From positions 868,001 to 932,000 of the forward strand of contig NZ_CP109583.1 in NCBI RefSeq assembly GCF_036250755.1: 64,000 nt of DNA, in the 5' to 3' direction. Of the stretch, positions 17,243-25,956 are shown one piece after another. The translations under genes were made by a program, and so were the position numbers. Source of the DNA: Streptomyces uncialis. GTDB taxonomy: Bacteria; Actinomycetota; Actinomycetes; Streptomycetales; Streptomycetaceae. Numbering within the stretch: position 1 is the stretch's first letter; every line of letters starts with the position of its first letter. Under the pieces are notes generated by a model. The model was not told the DNA's origin. It did no database searches and saw only the letters and a list, made by a program, of their open reading frames with translations.

Positions 17243-17276
17243 ACACAGTGGACAACACCACAGCACACAGTGGACA
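17243..17276. promoter_or_regulatory. Pair of 12-bp direct repeats, 22-bp spacing, upstream of the GST gene
   Basis: ACACAGTGGACA occurs exactly at 17243-17254 and 17265-17276. The 22-bp period is two helical turns, so both copies face the same side of DNA, as for tandem activator or repressor sites. They lie 52-85 bp before the start of the GST gene. Confidence 0.5.
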
Positions 17277-17327
17277 CCGGGACCCGTGCGGGAGACGGAC
17301 GGGCACCGGACAGAGAGGGGAATTCCG

Positions 17328-18362
17328 ATGAGCCCGAGCGACGACGGCAACGCGGCGTACGGCAAGAAGAAGTTCAAGCGCTCGCGCAGTCACTTCGCGG
17401 ACCGGATCACCGCCGACGGGCGGGACGGCTGGCCGGTGGAGGCGGGCCGGTACCGGCTGGTGGTGAGCCGCGCGTGTCCCTGGGCGAACCGGACGATGAT
17501 CTCCCGGCGGCTGCTCGGTCTGGAGGACGCCGTGTCGCTGGCGATCACCGACCCGATCCAGGACGACCGCAGCTGGCGGTTCACCCTCGATCCCGACGAC
17601 CGGGACCCGGTGCTCGGCATCAAGTACCTGAGCGAGGCGTACGACGCGCGGGAGACCGGATACCCCGGCGGGGTCAGCGTCCCGGCCGTGGTGGACGTAC
17701 CGAGCGGCAAGCTGGTGACGAACGACTTCCAGCAGATCACCCTCGACTTCGCCACCGAGTGGACGGCGCTGCACCGCGAGGGCGCGCCCGACCTGTATCC
17801 CGAGGCGCGCCGGGACGAGATCGACACGGTGATGGAGGGCATCTACCAGGATGTCAACAACGGTGTGTACCGCTCCGGTTTCGCGACCGGCCAGGAGGAG
17901 TACGAGACGGCGGTGCGGGGACTGTTCCGGCGGCTGGACGAGGTCACCGAACGGCTCGTCGGGCAGCGGTACCTGGTCGGTGACACCCTCACCGAGGCGG
18001 ACATCCGGCTGTTCACCACGCTGGTGCGGTTCGACCCCGTCTACCACGGCCACTTCAAGTGCAATCTGTGGAAGATCACCGAGAACCCGGTGCTCTGGGG
18101 ATACGTCCGTGATCTCTACCAGACGCCCGGGTTCGGTGACACGGTCGACTTCGACCACATCAAGCGGCACTACTACCAGGTGCACACGGGCGTGAACCCG
18201 AGCGGGATCGTCCCGGTGGGCCCGGATCTGTCGCAGTGGCTGACCCCGCACGGCCGCGAGGCGCTCGGCGGCCGTCCGTTCGGTGACGGGACCCCGCCGG
18301 GCCCGGTGCCGCGCGGCGAGGAGGTCCCGGCGACGGGGCGTCCGCCCGTACCGGCCGGCTGA
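17328..18362 (+). CDS. Xi-class glutathione S-transferase family (S-glutathionyl/mycothiol-hydroquinone reductase)
   Basis: A 344-aa protein of the ECM4/GS-hydroquinone reductase family. The catalytic Cys-Pro-Trp is in 'SRACPWANRTMISRRLLGL' (C50), followed by 'GVSVPAVVD...TNDFQQITLDF' in the thioredoxin-fold part and the helical domain with 'LVGDTLTEADIRLFTTLVRFDPVYHGHFKCN', the family hallmark. These enzymes reductively remove thiol adducts from quinones; in actinomycetes the thiol may be mycothiol. The ATG at 17328 follows GAGAGGGG. Two direct repeats upstream suggest specific regulation. A GC hairpin lies just after the stop. Confidence 0.9.
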   Translation: MSPSDDGNAAYGKKKFKRSRSHFADRITADGRDGWPVEAGRYRLVVSRACPWANRTMISRRLLGLEDAVSLAITDPIQDDRSWRFTLDPDDRDPVLGIKYLSEAYDARETGYPGGVSVPAVVDVPSGKLVTNDFQQITLDFATEWTALHREGAPDLYPEARRDEIDTVMEGIYQDVNNGVYRSGFATGQEEYETAVRGLFRRLDEVTERLVGQRYLVGDTLTEADIRLFTTLVRFDPVYHGHFKCNLWKITENPVLWGYVRDLYQTPGFGDTVDFDHIKRHYYQVHTGVNPSGIVPVGPDLSQWLTPHGREALGGRPFGDGTPPGPVPRGEEVPATGRPPVPAG

Positions 18363-18373
18363 GCGCGCGGCCC

Positions 18374-18403
18374 GGCCCCGTGGCGCCCCGGTGTCACGGG
18401 GCC
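18374..18403. terminator. Convergent-gene hairpin
   Basis: GGCCCCGTG (18374-18382) and CACGGGGCC (18395-18403) can pair around a 12-nt loop. The stem lies between the convergent GST and membrane-protein genes and includes the latter's stop codon. There is no T-run, as usual in this genus. Confidence 0.5.
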
Positions 18404-19164
18404 TGTTTCGGCGGGAGCGCCGGGACGGGGGTGGGGCGTCCGCCGATGAAGTAGTTGACCCGGCGGCGCAGCCCGTTCCAGCGGCGGTCGTGGTGGTAGG
18501 CCCGGGTCCAGGCGCGGGCACGGGCCCGGGGCCGTTCGCGGTACAGGCGCCGGGCCCACCAGGAGGCGGGGCGGGCCAGCCGGACGGCGCCGACCAGGGC
18601 GACGAAGGGGACCAGCACCCCGATGACCGCGATCCTGGCCTTGCCCTTCAGCAGGGCCAGGACGGACATCAGCAGGTTCCCCACGACGGTCGCGACGACG
18701 TTGGCGCGCCCCTGGACATCGGCGTCGGAGAGTCCGTCCACCCCGAACGGCGCGAAGCCGCACAACAGGAGCAGCGCGAGCGCCACGGTGATCATGACGG
18801 CCTCGACGCTCTTGGTGCCCTCCTGGGTCCAGTACACATCGCTGAGGTAGAGGACCAGCGCGAACTCGTCCAGCACCAGGCCCGTGCCCGCCCCGAACAG
18901 GACGGCCGCGATGCCCGAGCCGACGCCGTGCCGGGCCCCGGCGAGCAGCAGGAATCCGCCGACGACCATCAGGATGATGCCGGGCACCACATGGTGGACG
19001 TGCATCCCGCCCGGGGTGACGTTGCGGAAGGGGCCCTTCCCGGCGCGGATCATCCGGGTCACGACCCGGGTGACGGCGAACGCGACCACGAACGACACCA
19101 GCGCGAGCAGCAGCGGGAGCTTCCCCGGTTCCACGATGTTGCGGTACCACCAGCCGCTGTCCAT
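18394..19164 (-). CDS. Integral membrane protein of unknown function
   Basis: A 256-aa protein with about five to six hydrophobic segments (starting 'PGKLPLLLALVSFVVAFAVTRVV' and ending around residue 205) and a basic, Trp/Arg-rich cytoplasmic tail. A conserved-looking polar motif 'GGMHVHHVVPGIILM' sits at the head of the second segment and 'LVLDEFALVLYLSDVYW' in the third; His, Asp and Glu inside membrane helices could bind metal or substrate. I recognise the type as a conserved streptomycete membrane protein but cannot assign a reaction. The stop overlaps the terminator hairpin. Confidence 0.75.
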   Translation of the reverse strand: MDSGWWYRNIVEPGKLPLLLALVSFVVAFAVTRVVTRMIRAGKGPFRNVTPGGMHVHHVVPGIILMVVGGFLLLAGARHGVGSGIAAVLFGAGTGLVLDEFALVLYLSDVYWTQEGTKSVEAVMITVALALLLLCGFAPFGVDGLSDADVQGRANVVATVVGNLLMSVLALLKGKARIAVIGVLVPFVALVGAVRLARPASWWARRLYRERPRARARAWTRAYHHDRRWNGLRRRVNYFIGGRPTPVPALPPKQAP

Positions 19165-19253
19165 CCGCCCATCGTCGCCCCGTCATGGGGGGCCGGACCC
19201 CTGGGGCGAAGCCGGACGGGTGAGTGCGGTCGCCGGACGCCCCCTCGGGCGGC

Positions 19254-20069
19254 TCAGCGGCGCGGGACGTCGGAGGTGAGGGTGAACAGTCCGCCGTCGG
19301 GGTCGCGCAGGGTCACCTCGGGGCCGTACGGGGTCGTCTCCCGGGAGACCTCGGCGCCGCCGTGCCCGACGGCCGCCCGGGCGCCGTGCTCGACATCCGG
19401 CACCGGGAAGTACACCTGCCAGTGGGGGCGGATGGTGGGGTCGACGGCCGCTTCCACCGCTCCGGAGCTGAGGCGGGCGACGACATGGCCGCCGCTGCGC
19501 AGCACCACCTCGTCGTCCTCGTAGTCGACCTCGCAGCAGCCGGGGCGCTCGGAGGCCCATTCGAGGACCTCGCCGTAGAAGATCGCCGCGTCGAACGCGT
19601 TGCGGGTGCGCAGCCGCAGCCAGGCGGGGGCGTCCTTGTGCCAGACGTCCCAGCCCGAGTACAGCTGTCCCTCCCAGATCCCGAAGACGGCGCCGTCCCG
19701 GTCGGCGGCGAGGACCCCGCGCCCGCCGGCCAGCGCCAGCGGGCCCACGGCGACCGTGCCGCTGCGTTCGCGGATACGGGCGGCGGTGGCGTCCGCGTCA
19801 CCCACCGCGAAGTAGGGGGTCCAGGCGACCGCCATCCGCAGGGTCCGCGCGAGTGCGCCGATCCCGGCGACGGGCACCCCGTCCGAGAGCGCGACGGAGA
19901 ACTCGTCGCCCAGGCGGCCCTTGCGGAAGGTCCAGCCGAGGACATGACCGTAGAAGTCCTGGGCGGCGCCCAGGTCGCGTGCCATGAGGCTCACCCAGCA
20001 CGGGGCACCGAAGACGGTGTCGGTGGTGAGGGGCTGTGCGGCGCTCGCCGCCGGGGTTTCCTTGTCCAT
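19254..20069 (-). CDS. Double-domain VOC (glyoxalase/bleomycin-resistance fold) protein
   Basis: A 271-aa protein made of two VOC modules, about residues 20-135 ('APCWVSLMARDLGAAQDFYGHVLGWTF') and 150-265 ('YFPVPDVEHGARAAVGHGGAE', 'RDPDGGLFTL'). The fold binds small ligands or metals in isomerases, dioxygenases and drug-binding proteins. The start at 20069 (MDKETPAASAAQPL) is preferred because the longer frame upstream is low-complexity. It is divergent from the pentapeptide-repeat gene. Function beyond the fold is unknown. Confidence 0.8.
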   Translation of the reverse strand: MDKETPAASAAQPLTTDTVFGAPCWVSLMARDLGAAQDFYGHVLGWTFRKGRLGDEFSVALSDGVPVAGIGALARTLRMAVAWTPYFAVGDADATAARIRERSGTVAVGPLALAGGRGVLAADRDGAVFGIWEGQLYSGWDVWHKDAPAWLRLRTRNAFDAAIFYGEVLEWASERPGCCEVDYEDDEVVLRSGGHVVARLSSGAVEAAVDPTIRPHWQVYFPVPDVEHGARAAVGHGGAEVSRETTPYGPEVTLRDPDGGLFTLTSDVPRR

Positions 20070-20459
20070 CGCAGGCAGTGTCCCGCTCGCAGGAGGGCGC
20101 CGCCGACAGCGGCCGGAACCGGGCCCGTCGTGGTTGACGGCCGTCCGCCCCCCGCCGGGTCCGCCAGGACCCGGGGGGCTGCGTCCCAGACTGCCAGCGT
20201 TCACACCCGTCCGCAGGGCGGGCGCCACCCGCGCGACCTGCGGACCCGGTCCTTCCCCAGGCCCGGGGCGCGCGGCGGCCCCTCGAGCGGCCCCGGGTGG
20301 CGGGGGCCGTTCGGGTGCCCCGGCATGTCGTCAACATGGCGCGAACACGGAAACCCGTTCGGGGACGAGGGGCGCGTGCGGGACAATGAGGCGGGCCCGA
20401 CCGGCCGTCCTCGCCCCGACGGCGGTTGTTCCCTTCCGGTCCCAGGAGAGTGGGGTTTC
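20070..20459. other. Divergent intergenic region
   Basis: 390 bp between the divergent VOC and pentapeptide-repeat genes. It holds no supported gene and no clear palindrome. The right half (about 20330-20400) is slightly AT-richer and is the likely promoter area for the rightward gene. Confidence 0.4.
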
Positions 20460-21656
20460 GTGTCGCCCCAGCGGGATGCAGTCCCGGCCGAGGACCCACA
20501 GGACCCACGTGCCGGGACCGGTGCCGGCCAGTCCCCCGGAGCCGGTCCCGGTCCCGGTCCGGGTCCTCGGACGGCTGTCGGTCCGGGCTCCCCCACCGTC
20601 GCGGGGCCCACGGCTGCGGTCGCGGGGCCCACTGCTGCCGCCGGGGGGCCCGCGGCGCGGGACGCCCGCGCCCGGCCCTCGGTCGCCCTGCCGATGCCCG
20701 TGCTCCGCTCCCCCGGGCCGGTGTCCGACATAGCGGTCGGCGCCGGGGCCGACGCGGCGCCCGAGGTCCGGGCGGACTGCTCCCGGTGCTTCGGGCTGTG
20801 CTGTGTGGCGCTGCCCTTCGCCCGCTCGGCGGACTTCGCGGTGGACAAGCCGGCGGGAACCCCCTGCGGCAATCTGCGGCCGGACTCCCGGTGCGGCATC
20901 CATGACCGGCTGCGCGACCGCGGTTTCACGGGCTGCACGGTCTTCGACTGCTTCGGCGCCGGACAGCAGGTGTCCCAGGTGACGTTCGGCGGACGGGACT
21001 GGCGGGGCGACCCCGGCGTCGCGGGGCCGATGTTCGCGGTGTTCCCGGTGATGCGGCAGCTGCACGAACTGCTGCGGTACCTCGGTGACGCCCTGGCCCG
21101 GCCGGAGGCGGCGCCCGTCCACGCCGAACTGCGGGTCGCGGCCGGTGAGCTCTCCGCGCTGACCCGCGCCGACGCGGACACCCTGACCGGACTGGACGTG
21201 CCGCCGCTGCGGCGGACGGTGAGTGATCTGCTGCTGCGCGCGAGCGAGCTGGTCCGGGCCGGGAGCCGGGGCCGCGAACTGCGGGGCGCCGACCTGTTCG
21301 GGGCCCGGCTGCGGGGCGCGGCACTGGGCGGGGCGAGCCTGCGCGGCGCGCTGCTGGTCGCGGCGGACCTGTCGGGTGCGGATCTGCGCCGCGCCGATGT
21401 GATCGGTGCGGATCTGCGGGACGCGGATCTGAGCGGGGCGGACCTGACCGGGTGTCTGTTCCTCACCCAGGCGCAGCTCGACGGGGCGCGGGGCGACTCC
21501 GCGACCGTCCTGCCGGACGGGTTCACACGGCCCGCCCACTGGGCGGACGCCGACGGGTCCCGTGCGTCCCGTGCGGCGTCCGACCCGTCCCGGCCGCGGG
21601 GCGGGCGGGACCGGCGCGGGGGCCGGGGGCGGCGGGGTTCCCGGAGGGCGGGCTGA
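20460..21656 (+). CDS. Cys-cluster plus pentapeptide-repeat protein
   Basis: A 398-aa protein. Residues 1-95 are a Pro/Gly/Ala-rich disordered leader. A Cys-rich module follows (about 100-165): 'CSRCFGLCC', then single Cys in 'TPCGN', 'SRCGIH' and 'GCTVFDCFG', resembling the YkgJ-type CxxC...CC zinc/iron-binding pattern. Residues about 270-345 are A(D/N)LxG-type pentapeptide repeats ('LRGADLFGARLRGAAL', 'ADLRDADLSGADLTG') that should form a right-handed beta-helix. The GTG at 20460 follows AGGAGAG; the frame is open much further upstream but without coding character. Pentapeptide proteins can mimic DNA and protect gyrase, but this role is not shown here. Confidence 0.8.
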   Translation: MSPQRDAVPAEDPQDPRAGTGAGQSPGAGPGPGPGPRTAVGPGSPTVAGPTAAVAGPTAAAGGPAARDARARPSVALPMPVLRSPGPVSDIAVGAGADAAPEVRADCSRCFGLCCVALPFARSADFAVDKPAGTPCGNLRPDSRCGIHDRLRDRGFTGCTVFDCFGAGQQVSQVTFGGRDWRGDPGVAGPMFAVFPVMRQLHELLRYLGDALARPEAAPVHAELRVAAGELSALTRADADTLTGLDVPPLRRTVSDLLLRASELVRAGSRGRELRGADLFGARLRGAALGGASLRGALLVAADLSGADLRRADVIGADLRDADLSGADLTGCLFLTQAQLDGARGDSATVLPDGFTRPAHWADADGSRASRAASDPSRPRGGRDRRGGRGRRGSRRAG

Positions 21657-21704
21657 GGTTTCCGGCGTGCTCGGCAGTGCCGGTTGCCTGTGGGTGTTCC
21701 GCCC

Positions 21705-21848
21705 TGGCGTTGCTGGGGCTGTGCGGGTTGCGCGTGCGCGTTCCGCCCTCTGGCGTCGCCCGGCTGTGCGGGTTGTCCGTCGGGTTCTGCCCCTTGGCGT
21801 TGCTGGGGCTGTGCGGGTTGTCCGTGGGGCGCAGTTCCCCGCGCCCCT
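21705..21848. repeat. About 45-bp degenerate triplicate repeat ending in a dispersed 20-mer
   Basis: A 26-bp sequence starting TGGCGTTGCTGGGG recurs exactly at 21705-21730 and 21795-21820, with a degenerate middle copy near 21751-21775, giving a period of about 45 bp. The array ends with GCGCAGTTCCCCGCGCCCCT at 21829-21848, the same 20-mer found four times at 47985-48340. It fills the gap between two convergent genes. Confidence 0.85.
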
Positions 21849-21960
21849 GGGTTGCTCCCTGTGGGCGTACCTGTTGTGTGCGGGTACTTACGTGGGTGGC
21901 CGGTGGGCTCACTTGACCGGTGCGCAAGCCGGATGGTTGCGCACCGGTTCCGCTCCGGAG

Positions 21961-22323
21961 TCAGTGGGCTCCGCCGCCTCCGCCTCCGAAGGAGCCGCTG
22001 TGACCTGGGGTCCAGCGCCTTCGGCGCTGGTCCTCGCTGCGTTTGTTGGGGAGGTTGCCGTGGAGCTGGTACGGGTTGAGGCCGCCCTGTTTGTCGAGCG
22101 GGAGCTCGTCCGGCTCGCGGCGCTCGCTGACCTCATGGACGGCGCCGCCCTCGGGAAGGTGCGGCTGTTCGTCGGCGCTCGGGGGGCCTGGTTCCCTGCT
22201 GCGTACCCCGATGCCGAGCCAGACTATCCAGATCAGGGCCCCGACGATGACCGCCCCGACCAGCAGGGGGATCAGGATGAGGGCTCCGTCGGGGGCTGCC
22301 ATAAAGACAGTGTTTGGGGTCAT
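21961..22323 (-). CDS. Small single-pass membrane protein (DUF6479-like)
   Basis: A 120-aa protein with one N-terminal membrane helix ('ALILIPLLVGAVIVGALIWIVWLGIGV', about residues 14-40), then a charged cytoplasmic tail containing 'PPSADEQPHLPE', 'HEVSERREPDELP' and 'NLPNKRSEDQRRRRW', ending in a Gly-rich tail. This layout is that of a streptomycete-specific small membrane family. No function is known. Start at 22323 or the internal ATG (MAAPDG, 7 codons later). Confidence 0.72.
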   Translation of the reverse strand: MTPNTVFMAAPDGALILIPLLVGAVIVGALIWIVWLGIGVRSREPGPPSADEQPHLPEGGAVHEVSERREPDELPLDKQGGLNPYQLHGNLPNKRSEDQRRRRWTPGHSGSFGGGGGGAH

Positions 22324-22580
22324 ATGACTGGAATACCCGTTCCCGGGGCCACCAGTCCTCCGATGTCCGACTATCGCGACGAGAAGCCCCCATGGTCACG
22401 GCGCGACCGCACTCAGTAGCGCCGAGCGCACAGGTCCCGCACCTGTTTCATGGGAGAAAGCCGACTCGCCCGGCCGACCCGGACACACCGCGACCATGAA
22501 GACGAGCCCGCCGCGGACCGAGGTGCGGCTCACCGGGCCCTCCCCGCACCCCCGCGGTGCGGGGGTCACGCGTTGCTCAC

Positions 22581-24842
22581 TCACCTGTCCGCCGCAGGCG
22601 GCTCCGCGGCGAGTCGCCCGGCCAGTTCCGTGCGTCTGCGCACGCCCAGCTTGCGGAAGCTGTTCGTCAGATGGGTCTCCACGGTGCGCAGCGCCACCCG
22701 CAGCAACCTCGCGATCTCGGGGTTGGAGTGGCCATGCGCGGCGAGCCCGCAGACTCGCAGCTCGGCGGCGGTGAGGGCCCGGGCACCGGTCCGAGGGGCG
22801 GTGATCCGGCGTGCTCCGGCGGCGGCGAGCAGGTCGGCGACCACGCCGCGCGATCGCTCGGCACACATCCGCTCGGCATGCTGGGCGGCCTCGCGCAGCA
22901 CCTGGCGGGCGGCGGTGGGACGGCCTGCCTCGGTCAGCATCCGTCCGTGGGCGACGAGCGCGGAGAGCAGTTCAGGGGTGGTGGCGGTGTTACGCAGGAG
23001 GCCCACCGCCTGCTCTACGGCGGCCAGCCCCGCCCGGCCGCCGGTCGCTGTGCCGAACGCCCGCATGGCCCGCCCGATACAACGGGGGGTGCCCCAGTGC
23101 CGGGCCGCTTCCAGTTCCTCGGAAGCGAGGGTGATGGCCGGGCCGGTTCGGCCGAGGAGCAGCTGGCAGTCCGCGGCGGCGGACCGCCACGGAGTGACGA
23201 TCGGGCTGATCACCTGCCGTTCGCTCTGCCGGCGCCCGCACTCCAGCAGGTCCTCAAGGGCGGCGGCCGGGGAGCCCTCGACAAGACTCAGCAGCCCTCG
23301 GGCGTATAAGAGTTCGTTCCACTCCCAGGATCCTCGGGACGCCTCGGCGGTGACCGAATCGGCCAGTCGACGGGCCTCGGTGGTGCGGCCCGTCTCGGTG
23401 AGCGCGATGACGGCCTGCGCGACCAGATGAGCGTTGGGGTGGCCGCCGGGGGCGCGGCGCGTCGACGGCTCGATCAGGATGCCCCAGTCTCCGCACGCCT
23501 CCAGCAGTTCGTGGTACCGGCCGCGCATCACCAGGGTCTCGGCACGCACACTCAGCAGGCTCTGATAGCCGGGGTCGGCCGACGGGCCGGGGTGTCCGGT
23601 GATGCCGTTCGCCACCAAGCGGTCGGCGAGCGCGAGTTCGTCGGCCCACTGGGCGAGTGTGGCGGCCGAGGCCAGCACGTAGGTCCGGGAGAACGGCTCC
23701 AGCGGTTTCGCTGTCACCTCGCGGGCCACCTCGGCGGCCTGCGCCGCGGACAGCCGTCCGCTGGTGGAGTCGAATTCGGCGAGCAGCGCGCTGACGGCCG
23801 GTGCCGGACGCTGGGAGGTGCGGGCGGCCAGGCCGCGCAGTCGGCCCACCGTTTCCAGCCAGCTGTGCCCGTCGTGCGAGGCGATCAGCGCCGCGGCGCC
23901 CTGAACGGCACGGGCGAGTTCCGGGTGGCCGGTGAACCGCTCCGAGAGTTCCTCCATGACATCCAAGGCGATCGAGGTCTGGCCCCGGGCCGCGAGCGTC
24001 GCGCCCAGAGCGTTCGCCGCCTTGAAGACCCCCGCGTCGGACTGCTCTTCCAGCCGTATCGATTCGGCGAGGTGCCGTACGCCCGAGGCCCGGTGCTCCG
24101 GACCCAACGTCACCTCCAGACAGCCCAGTTCGGTCAGCGCGCCACCGCGCCGACCGGGCGGCAGCGGCTCCGCCAGCGCCCGGCGCAGGATGTCCACGGC
24201 CTGTCCCGGTCGCCCTTTGCGGCGGGCGGTGTGGGCGGCGGACAGCAGCGTCTCGGTGGCCCAGCCGGGCCCGCTCCCTCCCGCCGCCACCAGGTGCGCG
24301 GCCACCTCCTCGTCCGGTGCGCCTCGGTGATGCAGCAGTTCGGCGGTGGCCCGGTGCGTCCCGGCCGGGTCGAGCGGCGAGCACCAGGTCGACAACTCCC
24401 CGCCGGGCGGGCCGAGTTCCGTCCCGCCTCCGGCCGACTCCTCCGTCGGCGATCCCCACGCGATCTCCCAGCGGTTGCCCTCGGGGTCGGCGATACAGGC
24501 CGACCGGCCCCCCGAGGGGCGATCCGCTGGAGCGGCCACGGCGGCGGCGCCCACGTTCACCGCGGCCGCGAAGACGGCATCCACCTGCCGGGAGCTGTCC
24601 ACGGCACAGGTCAGTGTGACGCCGGACCAGCCCGGCACCGCACCTGGTTCACCAGGGGCGCCGCTCGTCACTTCGGCCATCGGGCGCAGCGCCAGCAACA
24701 CCCCACCGAGCAGGAAACCGGACGGACCGTCCGCTCCGGGTGGCAGCTCCGTCCATCCCAGTCTGCGGTAGAACCCACGCAGCCTCGGCATGTTCCACGC
24801 ACCGAGCGTGATGACAGAGAGACGGGGAGGCAGCTTGTTCAT
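22581..24842 (-). CDS. Chimeric VOC-LAL regulator (VOC domain replaces the AAA+ domain of a LuxR-family regulator)
   Basis: A 753-aa protein. Residues 1-130 are a VOC module ('LSVITLGAWNMPRLRGFYRRLGW' at the start, 'ADPEGNRWEIAWG' at its end). From about 150 onward it is the TPR-like arm and C-terminal LuxR helix-turn-helix of a LAL regulator ('LTAAELRVCGLAAHGHSNPEIARLL', 'TVETHLTNSFRKLGVRRR', about 690-745). LAL proteins normally carry an N-terminal P-loop ATPase of ~300 residues; no Walker A or B motif is present, and the VOC end joins the region 'GTHRATAELLHHRGAPDEEVAAHL' that normally follows the ATPase. The open frame from 24842 is uninterrupted. It is divergent from two methyltransferase genes (274 bp apart) and probably controls them, with the VOC part as ligand sensor. 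Confidence 0.82.
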   Translation of the reverse strand: MNKLPPRLSVITLGAWNMPRLRGFYRRLGWTELPPGADGPSGFLLGGVLLALRPMAEVTSGAPGEPGAVPGWSGVTLTCAVDSSRQVDAVFAAAVNVGAAAVAAPADRPSGGRSACIADPEGNRWEIAWGSPTEESAGGGTELGPPGGELSTWCSPLDPAGTHRATAELLHHRGAPDEEVAAHLVAAGGSGPGWATETLLSAAHTARRKGRPGQAVDILRRALAEPLPPGRRGGALTELGCLEVTLGPEHRASGVRHLAESIRLEEQSDAGVFKAANALGATLAARGQTSIALDVMEELSERFTGHPELARAVQGAAALIASHDGHSWLETVGRLRGLAARTSQRPAPAVSALLAEFDSTSGRLSAAQAAEVAREVTAKPLEPFSRTYVLASAATLAQWADELALADRLVANGITGHPGPSADPGYQSLLSVRAETLVMRGRYHELLEACGDWGILIEPSTRRAPGGHPNAHLVAQAVIALTETGRTTEARRLADSVTAEASRGSWEWNELLYARGLLSLVEGSPAAALEDLLECGRRQSERQVISPIVTPWRSAAADCQLLLGRTGPAITLASEELEAARHWGTPRCIGRAMRAFGTATGGRAGLAAVEQAVGLLRNTATTPELLSALVAHGRMLTEAGRPTAARQVLREAAQHAERMCAERSRGVVADLLAAAGARRITAPRTGARALTAAELRVCGLAAHGHSNPEIARLLRVALRTVETHLTNSFRKLGVRRRTELAGRLAAEPPAADR

Positions 24843-25116
24843 GATCAAAAGCTTGCCGCCCCGGTACACCGGCCGACAACAAAGCGAACGCGTCAGTGGC
24901 TGAGAGTGCCACCGTACGAGGCCACCCGGTTGCTCGGGAGCGACCGGCGTACTTCCGCGGAAAGGCCGCGGTCCGCACCGAACTCGTGGTGTTCCACGAT
25001 GGTCGGCCGGAAACCCGCACGGCAGGCTGGTTCCTGATCGACGACCGGTGCGCCGCGGCCCCTCGACCTGGCCGATCGGCGCCGGACCGCATCGCGGCAC
25101 GTACCGAAGGAGCCTT

Positions 25117-25956
25117 GTGCAGACCATCAATTCCACCGCGGGGTGGACAGCGGCGGCCAGAGAGCTGGAGAACGCGCGGGAGGACCGGTTCCTGGCGGAT
25201 CCGCTCACCCTGTGCACGGAGGCGGAACGCCGTCAGTGGCACGACGTGGTGGTGTCCGTGCTCGGATACTCACCCCCGGTCGTGTCCGTACGTGCCCGGC
25301 TGGGCGACGAAGTGGTGCGGGCGGCCGCCGCCGACGGCATACGTCAGGTCGTCTCGCTGGCCGCCGGCCTGGAGTCACGGGTCTTCCGGCTCGACCTGCC
25401 GGCGGACCTGCTGTACATGGAGGTCGACCTGCCCGCGCTGCTGGAGGCGAGGAGCGAGCGTCTGGCCCGGGCCGGGCGGTCCTTACGCCCGACCTGCCGC
25501 CGGGCCGAGGTCTCCGCAGACCTGAGCAAGGACTGGAACGGCCCGCTCGAAGACGCCGGATTCGACCCACGGGCCCGCACGATGTGGGTGGTCGAAGGGC
25601 TGCTGCCCTACCTGGAAGCCGATGTCTGCCGCACGCTGCTGCGTACCGTACGGGACCTGTCGGCCCCCGGGAGCCGGTTGTGGTGCGACCACATCCACCC
25701 CGACGTGCTCACCGCCGAGCACTACGCGCCGGTCCTCCAACGCCTTGAGGAACTCGGGGTGCTGTGGGCGAGCAGCTGGCCGGATCCCGTGGCACAGCTC
25801 AGGGCCGGCGGCTGGGAGGCCGGTGCCTGGACGGTCAAGGAGCTGGCGTACCCCCGGCCCGGTAACCCTCCGGCGGCGTGGATGCCACCGGTCCCCGCCA
25901 GGGCGGACACCTCCGACTCCGGATACCACTGGCTGATCTCGGCGCGCACCGACTGA
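25117..25956 (+). CDS. LCMT-family SAM-dependent methyltransferase
   Basis: A 279-aa methyltransferase of the leucine-carboxyl-methyltransferase-like family (PPM1/TIGR00027 type). Characteristic stretches are 'TAAARELENAREDRFLADPL' at the start, 'VVSLAAGLESRVFRLDLP' (SAM motif I, about 85-102), 'YMEVDLPALLEARSERL' and 'TMWVVEGLLPYLE'. Family members methylate small-molecule carboxyl or hydroxyl groups in secondary metabolism. The GTG at 25117 lies close behind AAGGAG. It is coupled to the EgtD-like gene by a TGATG overlap, so both methyltransferases are made together, probably acting on one compound. Confidence 0.83.
   Translation: MQTINSTAGWTAAARELENAREDRFLADPLTLCTEAERRQWHDVVVSVLGYSPPVVSVRARLGDEVVRAAAADGIRQVVSLAAGLESRVFRLDLPADLLYMEVDLPALLEARSERLARAGRSLRPTCRRAEVSADLSKDWNGPLEDAGFDPRARTMWVVEGLLPYLEADVCRTLLRTVRDLSAPGSRLWCDHIHPDVLTAEHYAPVLQRLEELGVLWASSWPDPVAQLRAGGWEAGAWTVKELAYPRPGNPPAAWMPPVPARADTSDSGYHWLISARTD

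Noticed and set aside
15837..18521. Very long minus-strand open frame (894 codons)
   Set aside because: Runs antisense through PspAB, PHP and GST genes, all of which carry clear family motifs; composition is Arg/Pro/His-rich noise.
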